Position numbers and translations under genes: made by a program. The notes under the pieces are model-generated. The model made no database searches and had not been told where the DNA came from. It saw only the letters and a list, made by a program, of their open reading frames with translations. A stretch of 64,000 bases of DNA from Nakamurella endophytica (GTDB lineage: Bacteria > Actinomycetota > Actinomycetes > Mycobacteriales > Nakamurellaceae), in the NCBI RefSeq assembly GCF_014646215.1, contig NZ_BMNA01000006.1, positions 62,001-126,000 on the forward strand. The letters run 5' to 3'. Shown in pieces: positions 19,759 through 27,690 of the stretch; the stretch's first letter is position 1; each line of letters starts with the position of its first letter.

Positions 19759-19764
19759 TACCCT
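19759..19764 (+). promoter_or_regulatory. purD: -10 element of a leaderless purD promoter
   Basis: TACCCT (TANNNT) ends 6 bases before the GTG at 19771, and no Shine-Dalgarno sequence is present. This is the spacing seen when transcription starts at the first base of the start codon. A -35 element is not evident. Confidence 0.55.
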
Positions 19765-19770
19765 CCCCTG

Positions 19771-21057
19771 GTGCACGTCTTGGTGATCGGGTCCGGAGCC
19801 CGGGAGCACGCCCTGCTGCGTGCCCTCGCGCGCGACCCCGGGGTCGACCGGCTCGACGTCGCCCCGGGCAACGGCGGGACCGCCGAGCTGGCCACGCAGC
19901 ACGACGTCGCGGTCGGGCACCCGGTCGCCGTCGCCGACCTGGCCGAGCGGCTCGGCGTCGACCTGGTCGTCGTCGGGCCCGAGGTGCCGCTGGTCGCCGG
20001 CGCCGCCGACGAGCTCCACCGCCGCGGCATCGCCGTGTTCGGGCCGACGGCGGCCGCCGCGGCCATCGAGGGTTCCAAGCGGTGGGCCAAGGACGTGATG
20101 GCGGCGGCCGGTGTGGCGACGGCGGCCGCGGTCGTGGTCACCGAGCCGTCCGGGATCGACGCGGCGCTCGACCGCTGCGGCAGCCCGTACGTCGTCAAGG
20201 ACGACGGCCTGGCCGCCGGCAAGGGCGTCGTCGTCACCGCCGACCGGGCGGCGGCCCGCCGGCACGCCGAGGACGTCCTGGCCGCCGGGCACCCCGTCCT
20301 GGTCGAGCAGTACCTGTCCGGTCCCGAGGTCTCGCTGTTCGCCGTCTGCGACGGGACGCGGGCCGTGCCGCTGCTGCCCGCGCAGGACTTCAAGCGGCTC
20401 GGTGACGGCGACACCGGGCCGAACACCGGCGGCATGGGCGCCTACGCGCCGCTGTCCTGGGCGCCGGCCGACCTTGCCGACACCGTGCGCCGGACGGTGC
20501 TCGACCCGGTGCTGGCGGAGCTCGCCCGCCGCGGGACGCCGTTCCGCGGGCTGCTCTACGCGGGCCTGGTGCTCACCGCGACCGGACCGCAGGTCATCGA
20601 GTTCAACTGCCGGTTCGGCGACCCGGAGACGCAGGTGGTGCTCGAGCTGCTGGAGTCCCCGCTTGGCGAGCTGCTGCGGGCGGCCGCCACCGGCGACCTG
20701 GGGTCCGTGCCACCGCCGCGCTGGCGGGACGGATCCGCGGTCACCGTGGTGGTGGCCGCGGAGAACTACCCGCGCACGCCGGTCACCGGCGACCCGGTGA
20801 CCGGCGCCGACCGGGACGGCGTGCTGCACGCCGGCACGGTGCGCGCCGTGGACGGGACCCTGCGGTCGTCCGGCGGCCGGGTGCTGTCCGTCACCGCCCG
20901 CGGTACCGACCTGGCCGACGCGCGCCGGCGGGCGTACGAGCTGGTCGGCCAGGTGTCGCTACGCGGAGCGCAGTTCCGCACCGACATCGCGGCGGCGGCC
21001 GCGGCGGGACACATCGCCCTGCCGTCGGCCGCCACCGCCCCGGCGGAGGTCCGGTGA
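19771..21057 (+). CDS. purD: Phosphoribosylamine-glycine ligase
   Basis: Second step of de novo purine synthesis: phosphoribosylamine + glycine + ATP to GAR. It has 428 residues with GSGAREHAL near the N-terminus, the ATP-grasp segment YVVKDDGLAAGKGVVV and the C-terminal FNCRFGDPETQ. The GTG at 19771 lacks a ribosome site but has a -10 element 6 bases upstream, so the mRNA is probably leaderless. The stop overlaps the next gene by GTGA. In many actinobacteria purD, purB and purC are near neighbours; here purB is 26 kb away. Confidence 0.97.
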   Translation: MHVLVIGSGAREHALLRALARDPGVDRLDVAPGNGGTAELATQHDVAVGHPVAVADLAERLGVDLVVVGPEVPLVAGAADELHRRGIAVFGPTAAAAAIEGSKRWAKDVMAAAGVATAAAVVVTEPSGIDAALDRCGSPYVVKDDGLAAGKGVVVTADRAAARRHAEDVLAAGHPVLVEQYLSGPEVSLFAVCDGTRAVPLLPAQDFKRLGDGDTGPNTGGMGAYAPLSWAPADLADTVRRTVLDPVLAELARRGTPFRGLLYAGLVLTATGPQVIEFNCRFGDPETQVVLELLESPLGELLRAAATGDLGSVPPPRWRDGSAVTVVVAAENYPRTPVTGDPVTGADRDGVLHAGTVRAVDGTLRSSGGRVLSVTARGTDLADARRRAYELVGQVSLRGAQFRTDIAAAAAAGHIALPSAATAPAEVR

Positions 21058-21824
21058 CCGCCCGCGACCTGGCCGGTGAGGCCTCCGCGCTCCGCGCCCT
21101 GCACGAGCCGGGCCGCCCGCTGGTGCTGCCCAACGTCTGGGACGCCGCGTCCGCCCGCGCCGTCCACAACGCCGGCTTCCCGGTCGTCGCGACGAGCTCG
21201 GCGGCGGTCGCCGGCAGCCTGGGTTTCGTCGACGACGACATCGCGCCGGCGGCGGAGATGCTCGCCGCGGCGGCCAGGATCGCCGCCGCCGTCGACGTCC
21301 CGGTCACGGTCGACGCCGAGGCCGGCTGGGGTCTGGAGCCGGTCGAGCTGGTCGCCGCCCTGATCGACGCCGGTGCCGTCGGCTGCAACCTCGAGGACAC
21401 CGACCACCGCGGCTCCGGGCTGACCGATCCGCCGGTGCAGGCCGACTACCTGGCCGGCGTCCGGGACGCCGCCGAGGCGGCCGGGGTGCCGCTGGTGGTC
21501 AACGCCCGCATCGACGTCTTCGAGCGGGCGGCGGACGGGGCGGACGGCGAGGAGCTGTTCGCCGAGGCGGTCGACCGGGCCCGGACGTACCTGTCCGCCG
21601 GAGCGGACTGCGTCTACCCGATCTCGCTGCACGACCCGTCCGCCGCGGCGCGGTTCTGCGCCGCCGTGGGCGGGGCCGCGGTGAACCTGCTGGGTTCGTG
21701 GACGCCGGCGGCGGGCCGGATCACGGTGGCCGACGCCGCGGCCGCCGGTGCGGCGCGGGTCTCCTTCGGGCCGGACCTGTGGCGCGCCACCCTCCGGCAC
21801 CTGGACGTGCTGCTGCGTCTGTGA
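21054..21824 (+). CDS. Isocitrate lyase / PEP mutase superfamily protein
   Basis: 256-residue TIM-barrel enzyme that likely makes or breaks a C-C (or P-C) bond next to a carboxylate, as in oxaloacetate hydrolase, 2-methylisocitrate lyase or PEP mutase relatives. Visible motifs are LVLPNVWDAASARAV, the metal site VDAEAGWG, CNLEDTD and VVNARIDVF. The lyase loop with catalytic Cys (KKCGH) is absent, so it is not a true isocitrate lyase. It overlaps purD by GTGA and is followed by a terminator. Confidence 0.88.
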   Translation: MTARDLAGEASALRALHEPGRPLVLPNVWDAASARAVHNAGFPVVATSSAAVAGSLGFVDDDIAPAAEMLAAAARIAAAVDVPVTVDAEAGWGLEPVELVAALIDAGAVGCNLEDTDHRGSGLTDPPVQADYLAGVRDAAEAAGVPLVVNARIDVFERAADGADGEELFAEAVDRARTYLSAGADCVYPISLHDPSAAARFCAAVGGAAVNLLGSWTPAAGRITVADAAAAGAARVSFGPDLWRATLRHLDVLLRL

Positions 21825-21833
21825 CGGATCGGC

Positions 21834-21860
21834 ACCTCCGGCCGTCCGCCGGCCGGAGGT
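21834..21860. terminator. Terminator between PEP-mutase-family gene and TrxR-like gene
   Basis: Perfect 10-bp stem (21834-21843 with 21851-21860), 7-base loop, between convergent genes. Confidence 0.7.
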
Positions 21861-21921
21861 CATCGTGCGGCCCGGCACCCCGACCGGGCGGCGCCCGGCG
21901 GTCGCCGCGCGCGCCCGACCG

Positions 21922-22983
21922 TCACGCCGTCCGGGCCCGCCCGGCCAGTGCGGCCAGCGCGGCGTCGGTGTCGGCCGTCGCGAGGGCCGCGTTGATGTGC
22001 GCGCCCGCCAGCGCCCCCGCCGCGGCCGACGCGCCGACCTGGGCGAACGGCTCGGTGACGTTGCCCGCCACCCACACCCCGGGGACGTCGGTCGTGCCGG
22101 CCATCCCGGAGCTGTAGCGACGCCCGGTCCCGCCGAAGGCGTCCTCCATCGGCAACCGCAGCCCGTCGAGCCCGTCGGTGCGGGCCTGCAGCGTGGTCGC
22201 GACGGCCAGCACGCGTCGGGGCACCACCTCACCGCCGGCGAGCCGCACGCCGGCGATGCCCCCGCCCGCGTCCTCGACGACCTCCTGGACGGGCAGGTCC
22301 ACGACCCGGACCGACCGGGCGTCGAGGCGTTCCCGGGTGTCCGCGTCCAGCACGGTCCCGCGGGTGAACAGCACGACGTCGCGGCTCAGCTGCCGGAACA
22401 GCAGGGTCTGGTGCACCGAGGCCGGGCCGGCGGCGAGGATGCCGATCGGCTCGTCCCGCACCTCCCAGCCGTGGCAGTACGGGCAGTGCACGACGCCCCG
22501 TCCCCAGTGCCGCTCCAACCCCGGCACGTCGGGCAGCACATCGCGCACCCCGGTCGCCACGAGCAGCCGGCGGGCGACGAGCCGCCGGCCGTCCGCCAGG
22601 GTCACGGTGAAGCGCAGGTCACCGTCCTGCGGCGGCGCCGGAGCCGCGGACACCACCGTGCCCGCCACCACGCGGCCGCCGTAGCGCCGCACCTCGTCCC
22701 GGCCGCGCCGGTACAGCTCGGCCGGTGGCGTGCCGTCCAGCGCGAGCAGCCCGTGCACGCCGTCGGCCGGCGCGTTCCGCGGGGTGCCGCCGTCGACGAC
22801 CACGACGGAGCGGCGGGAGCGGGCCAGCATGAGTGCGCCGTTCAGCCCGGCCGCGCCGCCGCCGATCACGACGACGTCGACGGTCCCGCCCGGCACCGTG
22901 TCGCTCCTGTCGGTGGCGTCGCTCTTGTCACGGACGTCCCGGGACTGTGCGGCGTCCCCGAGGTCGGTGACGGAGGTCTGCAT
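21922..22983 (-). CDS. Thioredoxin-reductase-like FAD/NAD(P) oxidoreductase
   Basis: 353 residues from an ATG at 22983 with AGGAG 8 bases upstream. The first 33 residues are a polar extension. The FAD site is VIGGGAAGLNGALMLARS, the redox Cys pair sits in VVHCPYCHGWEV, and the C-terminal FAD motif is VWVAGNVTEP. The CPYC pair and the GVHGLLALDG segment place it among low-molecular-weight thioredoxin-reductase homologues that are not next to thioredoxin genes. The substrate is unknown. The gene is alone after its promoter region at 22984-23118. Confidence 0.92.
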   Translation of the reverse strand: MQTSVTDLGDAAQSRDVRDKSDATDRSDTVPGGTVDVVVIGGGAAGLNGALMLARSRRSVVVVDGGTPRNAPADGVHGLLALDGTPPAELYRRGRDEVRRYGGRVVAGTVVSAAPAPPQDGDLRFTVTLADGRRLVARRLLVATGVRDVLPDVPGLERHWGRGVVHCPYCHGWEVRDEPIGILAAGPASVHQTLLFRQLSRDVVLFTRGTVLDADTRERLDARSVRVVDLPVQEVVEDAGGGIAGVRLAGGEVVPRRVLAVATTLQARTDGLDGLRLPMEDAFGGTGRRYSSGMAGTTDVPGVWVAGNVTEPFAQVGASAAAGALAGAHINAALATADTDAALAALAGRARTA

Positions 22984-23118
22984 GGCGGGGCTCCTGTCCG
23001 GATGCGGCTCCCCGGCGGAGCCGACGGCCCGACGCTAGCCCGGGCTTGCCGCTCACGCCGCCCACCATGCGCCTAGCGCAAGAAGTCCGCGCCGCTCACC
23101 CGCAGCGTCGAGCGGGGG

Positions 23119-23688
23119 TCACTCGCCCGCCCGGCCGGTTCGGTGGGTGCGCACCTTGGCGAGGTTGCCGCACCGCTCCATCGAGCACCAGCGCCGCGTT
23201 CCCGGCCGCGAGGCGTCCACGAACAGGAGCTGGCAGCCCGGTCCGGCGCACACCCGGATCCGGTGACCCAGCGGGCCGCCGAGGAGGTCGATGGCGTCCC
23301 GGGCCAGCGCCGACAACGCCTCCGCCGCGCTGACGCCGCCCGACGCGACGTGGCCGTCGAGGGTCAGCCGGGGGGCCGGCGGGGCTGCGACGGCGAACCG
23401 GTTCACGGTGTCCACGGCCCTGCGGGGCAGGTCCCGGTCCTGGGTGCGGGCGTGCACGAGCTGCCAGAGGGCGGTGCGCAACCGGAGGGCGGCGGCGACG
23501 TCGTCGGCGTCCACCCGGACGTCGGCGCCGTCCAGCACGTGCGACAGCCAGCGCTGCAGCGCCGGGGCGCCGTCGATCAGCTCGGGTTCTGCCAGTTCCG
23601 GCTCGCCGGCGGTGTGCGCGAAGTCCAGCGACACCCGCCCCGAGCGGAAGCGCTTGGCCAGTGCCGGAGTCAGTCCCGTCCGTCCCAC
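23119..23688 (-). CDS. CGNR zinc-finger (ABATE domain) transcriptional regulator
   Basis: Likely DNA-binding regulator. The N-terminal ABATE ligand-type domain starts at FRSGRVSLDFAHT and the C-terminal treble-clef zinc finger reads CAGPGCQLLFVD then RRWCSMERCGN, with the four Cys and the CGN signature. I use the GTG at 23688 (189 residues) because TACCAT stands 6 bases before it, consistent with a leaderless mRNA; another GTG at 23733 would add 15 residues and lies inside a repeated operator-like region. It is divergent from the epoxide hydrolase operon and may control it. Confidence 0.85.
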   Translation of the reverse strand: MGRTGLTPALAKRFRSGRVSLDFAHTAGEPELAEPELIDGAPALQRWLSHVLDGADVRVDADDVAAALRLRTALWQLVHARTQDRDLPRRAVDTVNRFAVAAPPAPRLTLDGHVASGGVSAAEALSALARDAIDLLGGPLGHRIRVCAGPGCQLLFVDASRPGTRRWCSMERCGNLAKVRTHRTGRAGE

Positions 23689-23707
23689 TCCTGCATGGTA
23701 GACGCTG

Positions 23708-23740
23708 ACACCGGTCAGAGGGGTGTCCAACACCTGTCAG
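23708..23740. repeat. 11-bp direct repeats 22 bp apart between regulator and hydrolase operon
   Basis: ACACCGGTCAG at 23708-23718 and ACACCTGTCAG at 23730-23740 differ at one base and start 22 bases apart, two DNA turns. They overlap the promoter of the CGNR gene and lie upstream of the hydrolase operon, a fitting place for a regulator bound to one face of the helix. Confidence 0.55.
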
Positions 23741-23806
23741 ACCGGTTACAGTGCCTGGACGGGGTGGCGGCCCAGCTGCCCGCGGACGTCCCAGCGAGGA
23801 GGAGTC

Positions 23807-24907
23807 GTGCCAGAGAACACCTTGATCGGTACCGGTCCCGAGGTGATCGAGGACCTCGTCGACCGGCTGGCCCGGTTCCGGCCGGTCCCGCGCGCCGGGC
23901 TCGGCGCCTGGCCGGGCCTGCCGGAGCCGGACCTGCACCGCCTGCTCGACCACTGGCGCACGAGGTTCGACTGGTCGGTGCAGGAGCACCGCATCGCCGC
24001 GTACCCGTGGGTGCAGACCGAGCACACCGCGGTGCCGGTGCGGTCGATCGTCGCCCGGGCCCCCGGCGACGCGCCGGTGGTGGTGCTGCTGCACGGCTGG
24101 CCGGACTCGGTGCTGCGGTTCGAGCGGGTGCTGCCCCTGCTCGCCGACGTCACCGCGGTCGTGCCCGCGCTGCCCGGCTACCCGTTCGCCGCCCCGGTCC
24201 AGGGGGGCGGCCTGTCGACCGTGGCGATGGCCGATGCCGTGGCCGACGCCCTGACCGAGTGGGGCATCGACCGTGCCGTCGTCTCGGCCGGCGACGTCGG
24301 TTGCGACGTGGCGGAGGCCCTGGCGGCACGGCACCCGGAGCTGGTCGCGGCCCTCCACCTGACGGACGTCTCGCAGCTGCACTTCCTGCGGGACCGCCCG
24401 ACCGGACTGTCCGACGAGGAACGGCGGTACGTCGAGCGCGGCGAGCGCTGGCAGGCGGCCGAGGGCGGCTACTCGCACGAGCAGTCCACCCGGCCGGACA
24501 CCCTGGCCGTCGGGCTGGGGGATTCGCCCGCGGGTCTCGCCGCCTGGATCGTCGAGAAGCTCGTGCGGTGGAGCGACTGCGACGGCGTCCTCACCGACGC
24601 CTGGGACCTCGACGAGGCCTTGACCTGGGTGACGGCGTACTGGGTGAGCGGCGCGATCGGCACGTCCTTCGCGCCCTACGCGGCGGGCGAGGCCAAGGAC
24701 TGGCCGCGGGTCGACGCGCCGACGGTGTTCACCCTGTTCCCCCGGGACCTGGTCAACGCGCCGCGCCCGTTCGCCGAGCGGTTCTTCCGGGTCGCCGACT
24801 GGCGGGAGTTCGACCAGGGCGGCCACTTCGCAGCCTGGGAACGGCCGGCCGACTACCTCTGGGGCATCCGGCGGGCGCTCGAGCTCGCCGGACCGGCCGG
24901 ATCGTGA
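23807..24907 (+). CDS. Epoxide hydrolase family alpha/beta hydrolase
   Basis: 366 residues from a GTG at 23807 with GAGGAGGAG just upstream. An N-terminal epoxide hydrolase (EHN-type) segment precedes the alpha/beta core, whose oxyanion motif is LLHGWPDS. The nucleophile region reads SAGDVGCDVAEAL, with Asp where relatives have GGDWG. The catalytic His is in FDQGGHFAAWE. The cap region YSHEQSTRPDTLAVGLGDSPAGLAAW is typical. It should hydrolyse an epoxide through an ester on Asp. A paralogue follows 88 bases downstream. Confidence 0.9.
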   Translation: MPENTLIGTGPEVIEDLVDRLARFRPVPRAGLGAWPGLPEPDLHRLLDHWRTRFDWSVQEHRIAAYPWVQTEHTAVPVRSIVARAPGDAPVVVLLHGWPDSVLRFERVLPLLADVTAVVPALPGYPFAAPVQGGGLSTVAMADAVADALTEWGIDRAVVSAGDVGCDVAEALAARHPELVAALHLTDVSQLHFLRDRPTGLSDEERRYVERGERWQAAEGGYSHEQSTRPDTLAVGLGDSPAGLAAWIVEKLVRWSDCDGVLTDAWDLDEALTWVTAYWVSGAIGTSFAPYAAGEAKDWPRVDAPTVFTLFPRDLVNAPRPFAERFFRVADWREFDQGGHFAAWERPADYLWGIRRALELAGPAGS

Positions 24908-24995
24908 GCGGGCCCGATCGCAGCGAGCCGGGCCGCACCGGCGCACCGGCAGGAGGAGCATGCCCGGGGACGACCAACCGGAAGCGAGGACGGCG

Positions 24996-26156
24996 ATGAC
25001 CGATGCGGAGCGCGTGCGTCCCTTCCACCTGCGGGTCCCCGAAGCCGACCTGGACGACCTGCGCGGACGGCTGCGCCGCAGCCGCCTGCCCGAGCGGGAG
25101 ACGGTGACCGCTCCCGGCGGCCCCGGCGCCTGGGCGCAGGGCCCGCCGCTGCAGTACGTCACCGAGCTGGTGCAGCACTGGGCGGGTGACTACGACTGGC
25201 GCCGGGTCGAGGACCGGCTCAACCTCCACGGCCAGGCCCACACCGTGATCGACGGGCTCGACGTGCATCTGCTGCACGTGCGGTCCCCGCGGCCGGACGC
25301 CCGCCCGCTGGTGCTGACCCACGGCTGGCCCAGCTCCGTCCTGGAGCCGCTGGCGGTGGTCGACCTGCTCACCGACCCACCGTCCAGGGACACCCCGGCG
25401 TTCCACGTCGTCGCGCCGTCGCTGCCGGGCTTCGGCTGGAGCGGCCGCCCCGACCGGCCGGGCTGGACGGTGGAGCGCACCGCCGACGCCTGGGCCGTGC
25501 TGATGCGACGCCTGGGCTACCGGCGCTTCCTGGCCGCCGGCGGTGACTGGGGTGGCCGGGTGACGGCCGCCCTGGGCAGCCGTCACCCCGACCTGGTCGC
25601 CGGGCTGCACACCTTCACCCCGTACGTCCGCGAGCCGGAGGGCGGCTCGCCGACGCTGACCGAGACCGAGCGGCGCTGGGTGGCCGACACCCGACGCTTC
25701 TGGCGGGAGGGCGGCGGCTACTCGCTGCAGCAGTCCACCCGACCGCAGACCATCGGATACGCGCTGGTCGACTCGCCCGTCGGGCAGCTGGCGTGGATCC
25801 TGGACAAACTCCACCTGTGGACCGACCACCAGGGGTCGGTCGAGGACGCCGTCGGCCGCGACGAGATCCTGGACCTGGTCACGCTGTACTGGCTGACCGG
25901 CACCGGGGCGTCGTCCGCGCGGTTCTACTGGGAGAACTTCCCGGCCGACCGCGGCGCGGAGCCGGTGCAGGTGCCCTCGGCGGTCACCGTCTTCCCCGCG
26001 GACATGGAGCGGTTCCCCCGCTCGTGGGTGCAGGAGCGCTTCCGGGACCTGCGCTACTGGAACGTCGCGGATCGCGGTGGCCACTTCCCGATGGCCGAGG
26101 TGCCGGCCGTCTTCGCCGCCGAGCTGCAGCGGTCGCTGGGAGCGATGCCCGCGTGA
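24996..26156 (+). CDS. Epoxide hydrolase family alpha/beta hydrolase (paralogue)
   Basis: About 386 residues from the ATG at 24996, which follows GCGAGGA; an ATG at 24960 behind AGGAGGAG would add 12 residues. The EHN domain begins RPFHLRVPEADLDDLRGRL. Core motifs are THGWPSS, nucleophile AGGDWGGRV, and catalytic His in ADRGGHFPMAE. The cap has YSLQQSTRPQTIGYALVDSP. It is a fuller match to the microsomal-type bacterial family than its upstream neighbour. The stop overlaps the next gene (GTGA). Confidence 0.93.
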   Translation: MTDAERVRPFHLRVPEADLDDLRGRLRRSRLPERETVTAPGGPGAWAQGPPLQYVTELVQHWAGDYDWRRVEDRLNLHGQAHTVIDGLDVHLLHVRSPRPDARPLVLTHGWPSSVLEPLAVVDLLTDPPSRDTPAFHVVAPSLPGFGWSGRPDRPGWTVERTADAWAVLMRRLGYRRFLAAGGDWGGRVTAALGSRHPDLVAGLHTFTPYVREPEGGSPTLTETERRWVADTRRFWREGGGYSLQQSTRPQTIGYALVDSPVGQLAWILDKLHLWTDHQGSVEDAVGRDEILDLVTLYWLTGTGASSARFYWENFPADRGAEPVQVPSAVTVFPADMERFPRSWVQERFRDLRYWNVADRGGHFPMAEVPAVFAAELQRSLGAMPA

Positions 26157-26623
26157 CCGGGGATCCCGGCGGCCCGGCCCGGAGGGTCGCCGTCGTCCGC
26201 GACGAGCTGCGGACCGAGCTCGAGCTGCTGCACCAGCGGGTGAACACCGTGCTGGCCGCGGAGGCGTTCCTGACCATCTCCTACACGGCCACCATGAGCA
26301 GCACCGGCCGGTGGGCGGTCCTGGTCGCGCCCACCCTGGCCGTCCTCGGTCTGGTGCTGGCCGTGCTGGCCTGGCCCGGCATCCACGCGGCCGCCCGTCT
26401 GGTCGCGCTGTGGACGCACCGGCTCGGCGAGGTCGAGGACGAGGACCACGAGCACGAGGACGACGTGCGGACGCGGGGCGCCGATGCCCCGCTCCGCGAC
26501 GAGGTCCGCAGGCGCAGGGAACGCGACCAGCGGCGCGGCATGCTCTTGTTCCGGTGGGTGCCGCCGGTGTTCGCCGCGGTCTGGGTCGTCCTGCTGGTCA
26601 CGTCGGTGACCCTCAAGGGCTGA
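26153..26623 (+). CDS. Small membrane protein of unknown function
   Basis: 156 residues from a GTG that overlaps the epoxide hydrolase stop. A predicted helix with EAFLTISYTATM is followed by a membrane segment (about 55-75, VLVAPTLAVLGLVLAVLAW), a long charged cytoplasmic loop rich in Glu, Asp, His and Arg (about 92-130), and a second membrane segment near the end (VPPVFAAVWVVLLVTSV). I do not recognise the family. Overlap suggests cotranscription with the hydrolases. Confidence 0.75.
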   Translation: MTGDPGGPARRVAVVRDELRTELELLHQRVNTVLAAEAFLTISYTATMSSTGRWAVLVAPTLAVLGLVLAVLAWPGIHAAARLVALWTHRLGEVEDEDHEHEDDVRTRGADAPLRDEVRRRRERDQRRGMLLFRWVPPVFAAVWVVLLVTSVTLKG

Positions 26624-26683
26624 CCTCGACGCGCGGCCGGGCCCGGCGGCTCGTCCTTCGCGCCGTGCGGCAGGGTGAGCGCC

Positions 26684-27565
26684 ATGTTCGACGGCTTCAC
26701 CGAGTGGCACGTGTCGTTGCCCACGGGCCAGACGCTGCACGGCCGGTCCGGCGGGTCCGGACCCGCGGTGGTCCTGCTGCACGGGCACCCCCGGGCGCAC
26801 ACCACCTGGTGCCGGGTCGCGCCGGCGCTGGCCGCGCAGGGCTGGTTCGTCGTGTGCCCGGACCTGCGCGGCTACGGCCGGTCGTCCAAACCCGACCCGC
26901 TGCCCGACCACTCGACGTACTCCGACCGGGCCATGGCCGAGGACGTCGCCGCGCTGATGGACCACTTCGAGCAGCCGCGGTTCGCGGTGGTCGGCCACGA
27001 CCGCGGGCAGGGGGTGGCGTACCGGACCGCCCTGGACCACGCCCCGCGGGTGACCGGCCTGGGCATCCTCGACGGGATTCCGTTGCTGGAGTCGGCGGAG
27101 CGCACCCACGCCCGGTTCGCCACGCTGTGGTGGCACTGGTTCTTCTACGCCGGCTCGCCGCACGCCGAGCGGGTGGTCACCGCGGATCCGGACGCCTGGT
27201 ACGGGCTCGGTCCCGACCTGCGGCGGGCGATGGGCGCGGAGAACTACGACTACGTCGCCGCGGCGCTGCACGACCCGCTCACCGTGCGGGCGATGATCGA
27301 GGACTACCGCGCCGGCCTGTCCGTGGACCTCGAGCACGACCGGCAGACCCGCAGGGACGGCCGGACGGTCGACTGCCCGCTGCTGGTGGCGTGGTCGGTC
27401 CACGACGACCTGGAGCAGATCCACGGCGACCCCACCGCCATCTGGCGGTCCTGGGCGTCCGGACCGATCACCGGGCAGCGCATCGACAGCGGACACCACA
27501 TGGCCGAGGAGAACCCGGACCAGCTGACCGCCGTGCTGGCCGGCTTCCTGGCCGGCCTGACCTGA
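26684..27565 (+). CDS. Haloacetate-dehalogenase-like alpha/beta hydrolase
   Basis: 293 residues from an ATG at 26684 preceded by AGGGTGA. It follows fluoroacetate dehalogenase closely: LLHGHPRAH, nucleophile Asp106-Arg107 in GHDRG, Asp130 in ILDGIP, His151-Trp152 in the halide-pocket position, EDYRAG, and catalytic His in SGHHMAEE. Numbering is offset by exactly 4 from the Rhodopseudomonas enzyme as I recall it. The second carboxylate-binding Arg (Arg114 there) is Gly110 here, so the natural substrate may not be a haloacetate. It sits in the hydrolase block. Confidence 0.87.
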   Translation: MFDGFTEWHVSLPTGQTLHGRSGGSGPAVVLLHGHPRAHTTWCRVAPALAAQGWFVVCPDLRGYGRSSKPDPLPDHSTYSDRAMAEDVAALMDHFEQPRFAVVGHDRGQGVAYRTALDHAPRVTGLGILDGIPLLESAERTHARFATLWWHWFFYAGSPHAERVVTADPDAWYGLGPDLRRAMGAENYDYVAAALHDPLTVRAMIEDYRAGLSVDLEHDRQTRRDGRTVDCPLLVAWSVHDDLEQIHGDPTAIWRSWASGPITGQRIDSGHHMAEENPDQLTAVLAGFLAGLT

Positions 27566-27690
27566 ATCGCGCCCCCGGACACCGCCCGCGCGCGGGGACG
27601 GCGGCCGCCGGTCACTGCGGCGGCCCCGCAGCGCGAGCGGCGGAGGCAGGCCCGTCGAACGGGCCGCGCGGGCACGGCACGATGGCTGCC

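Noticed and set aside
21054..21824. True isocitrate lyase
   Set aside because: Lacks the KKCGH catalytic Cys loop and is half the length; belongs to the wider PEP mutase group.
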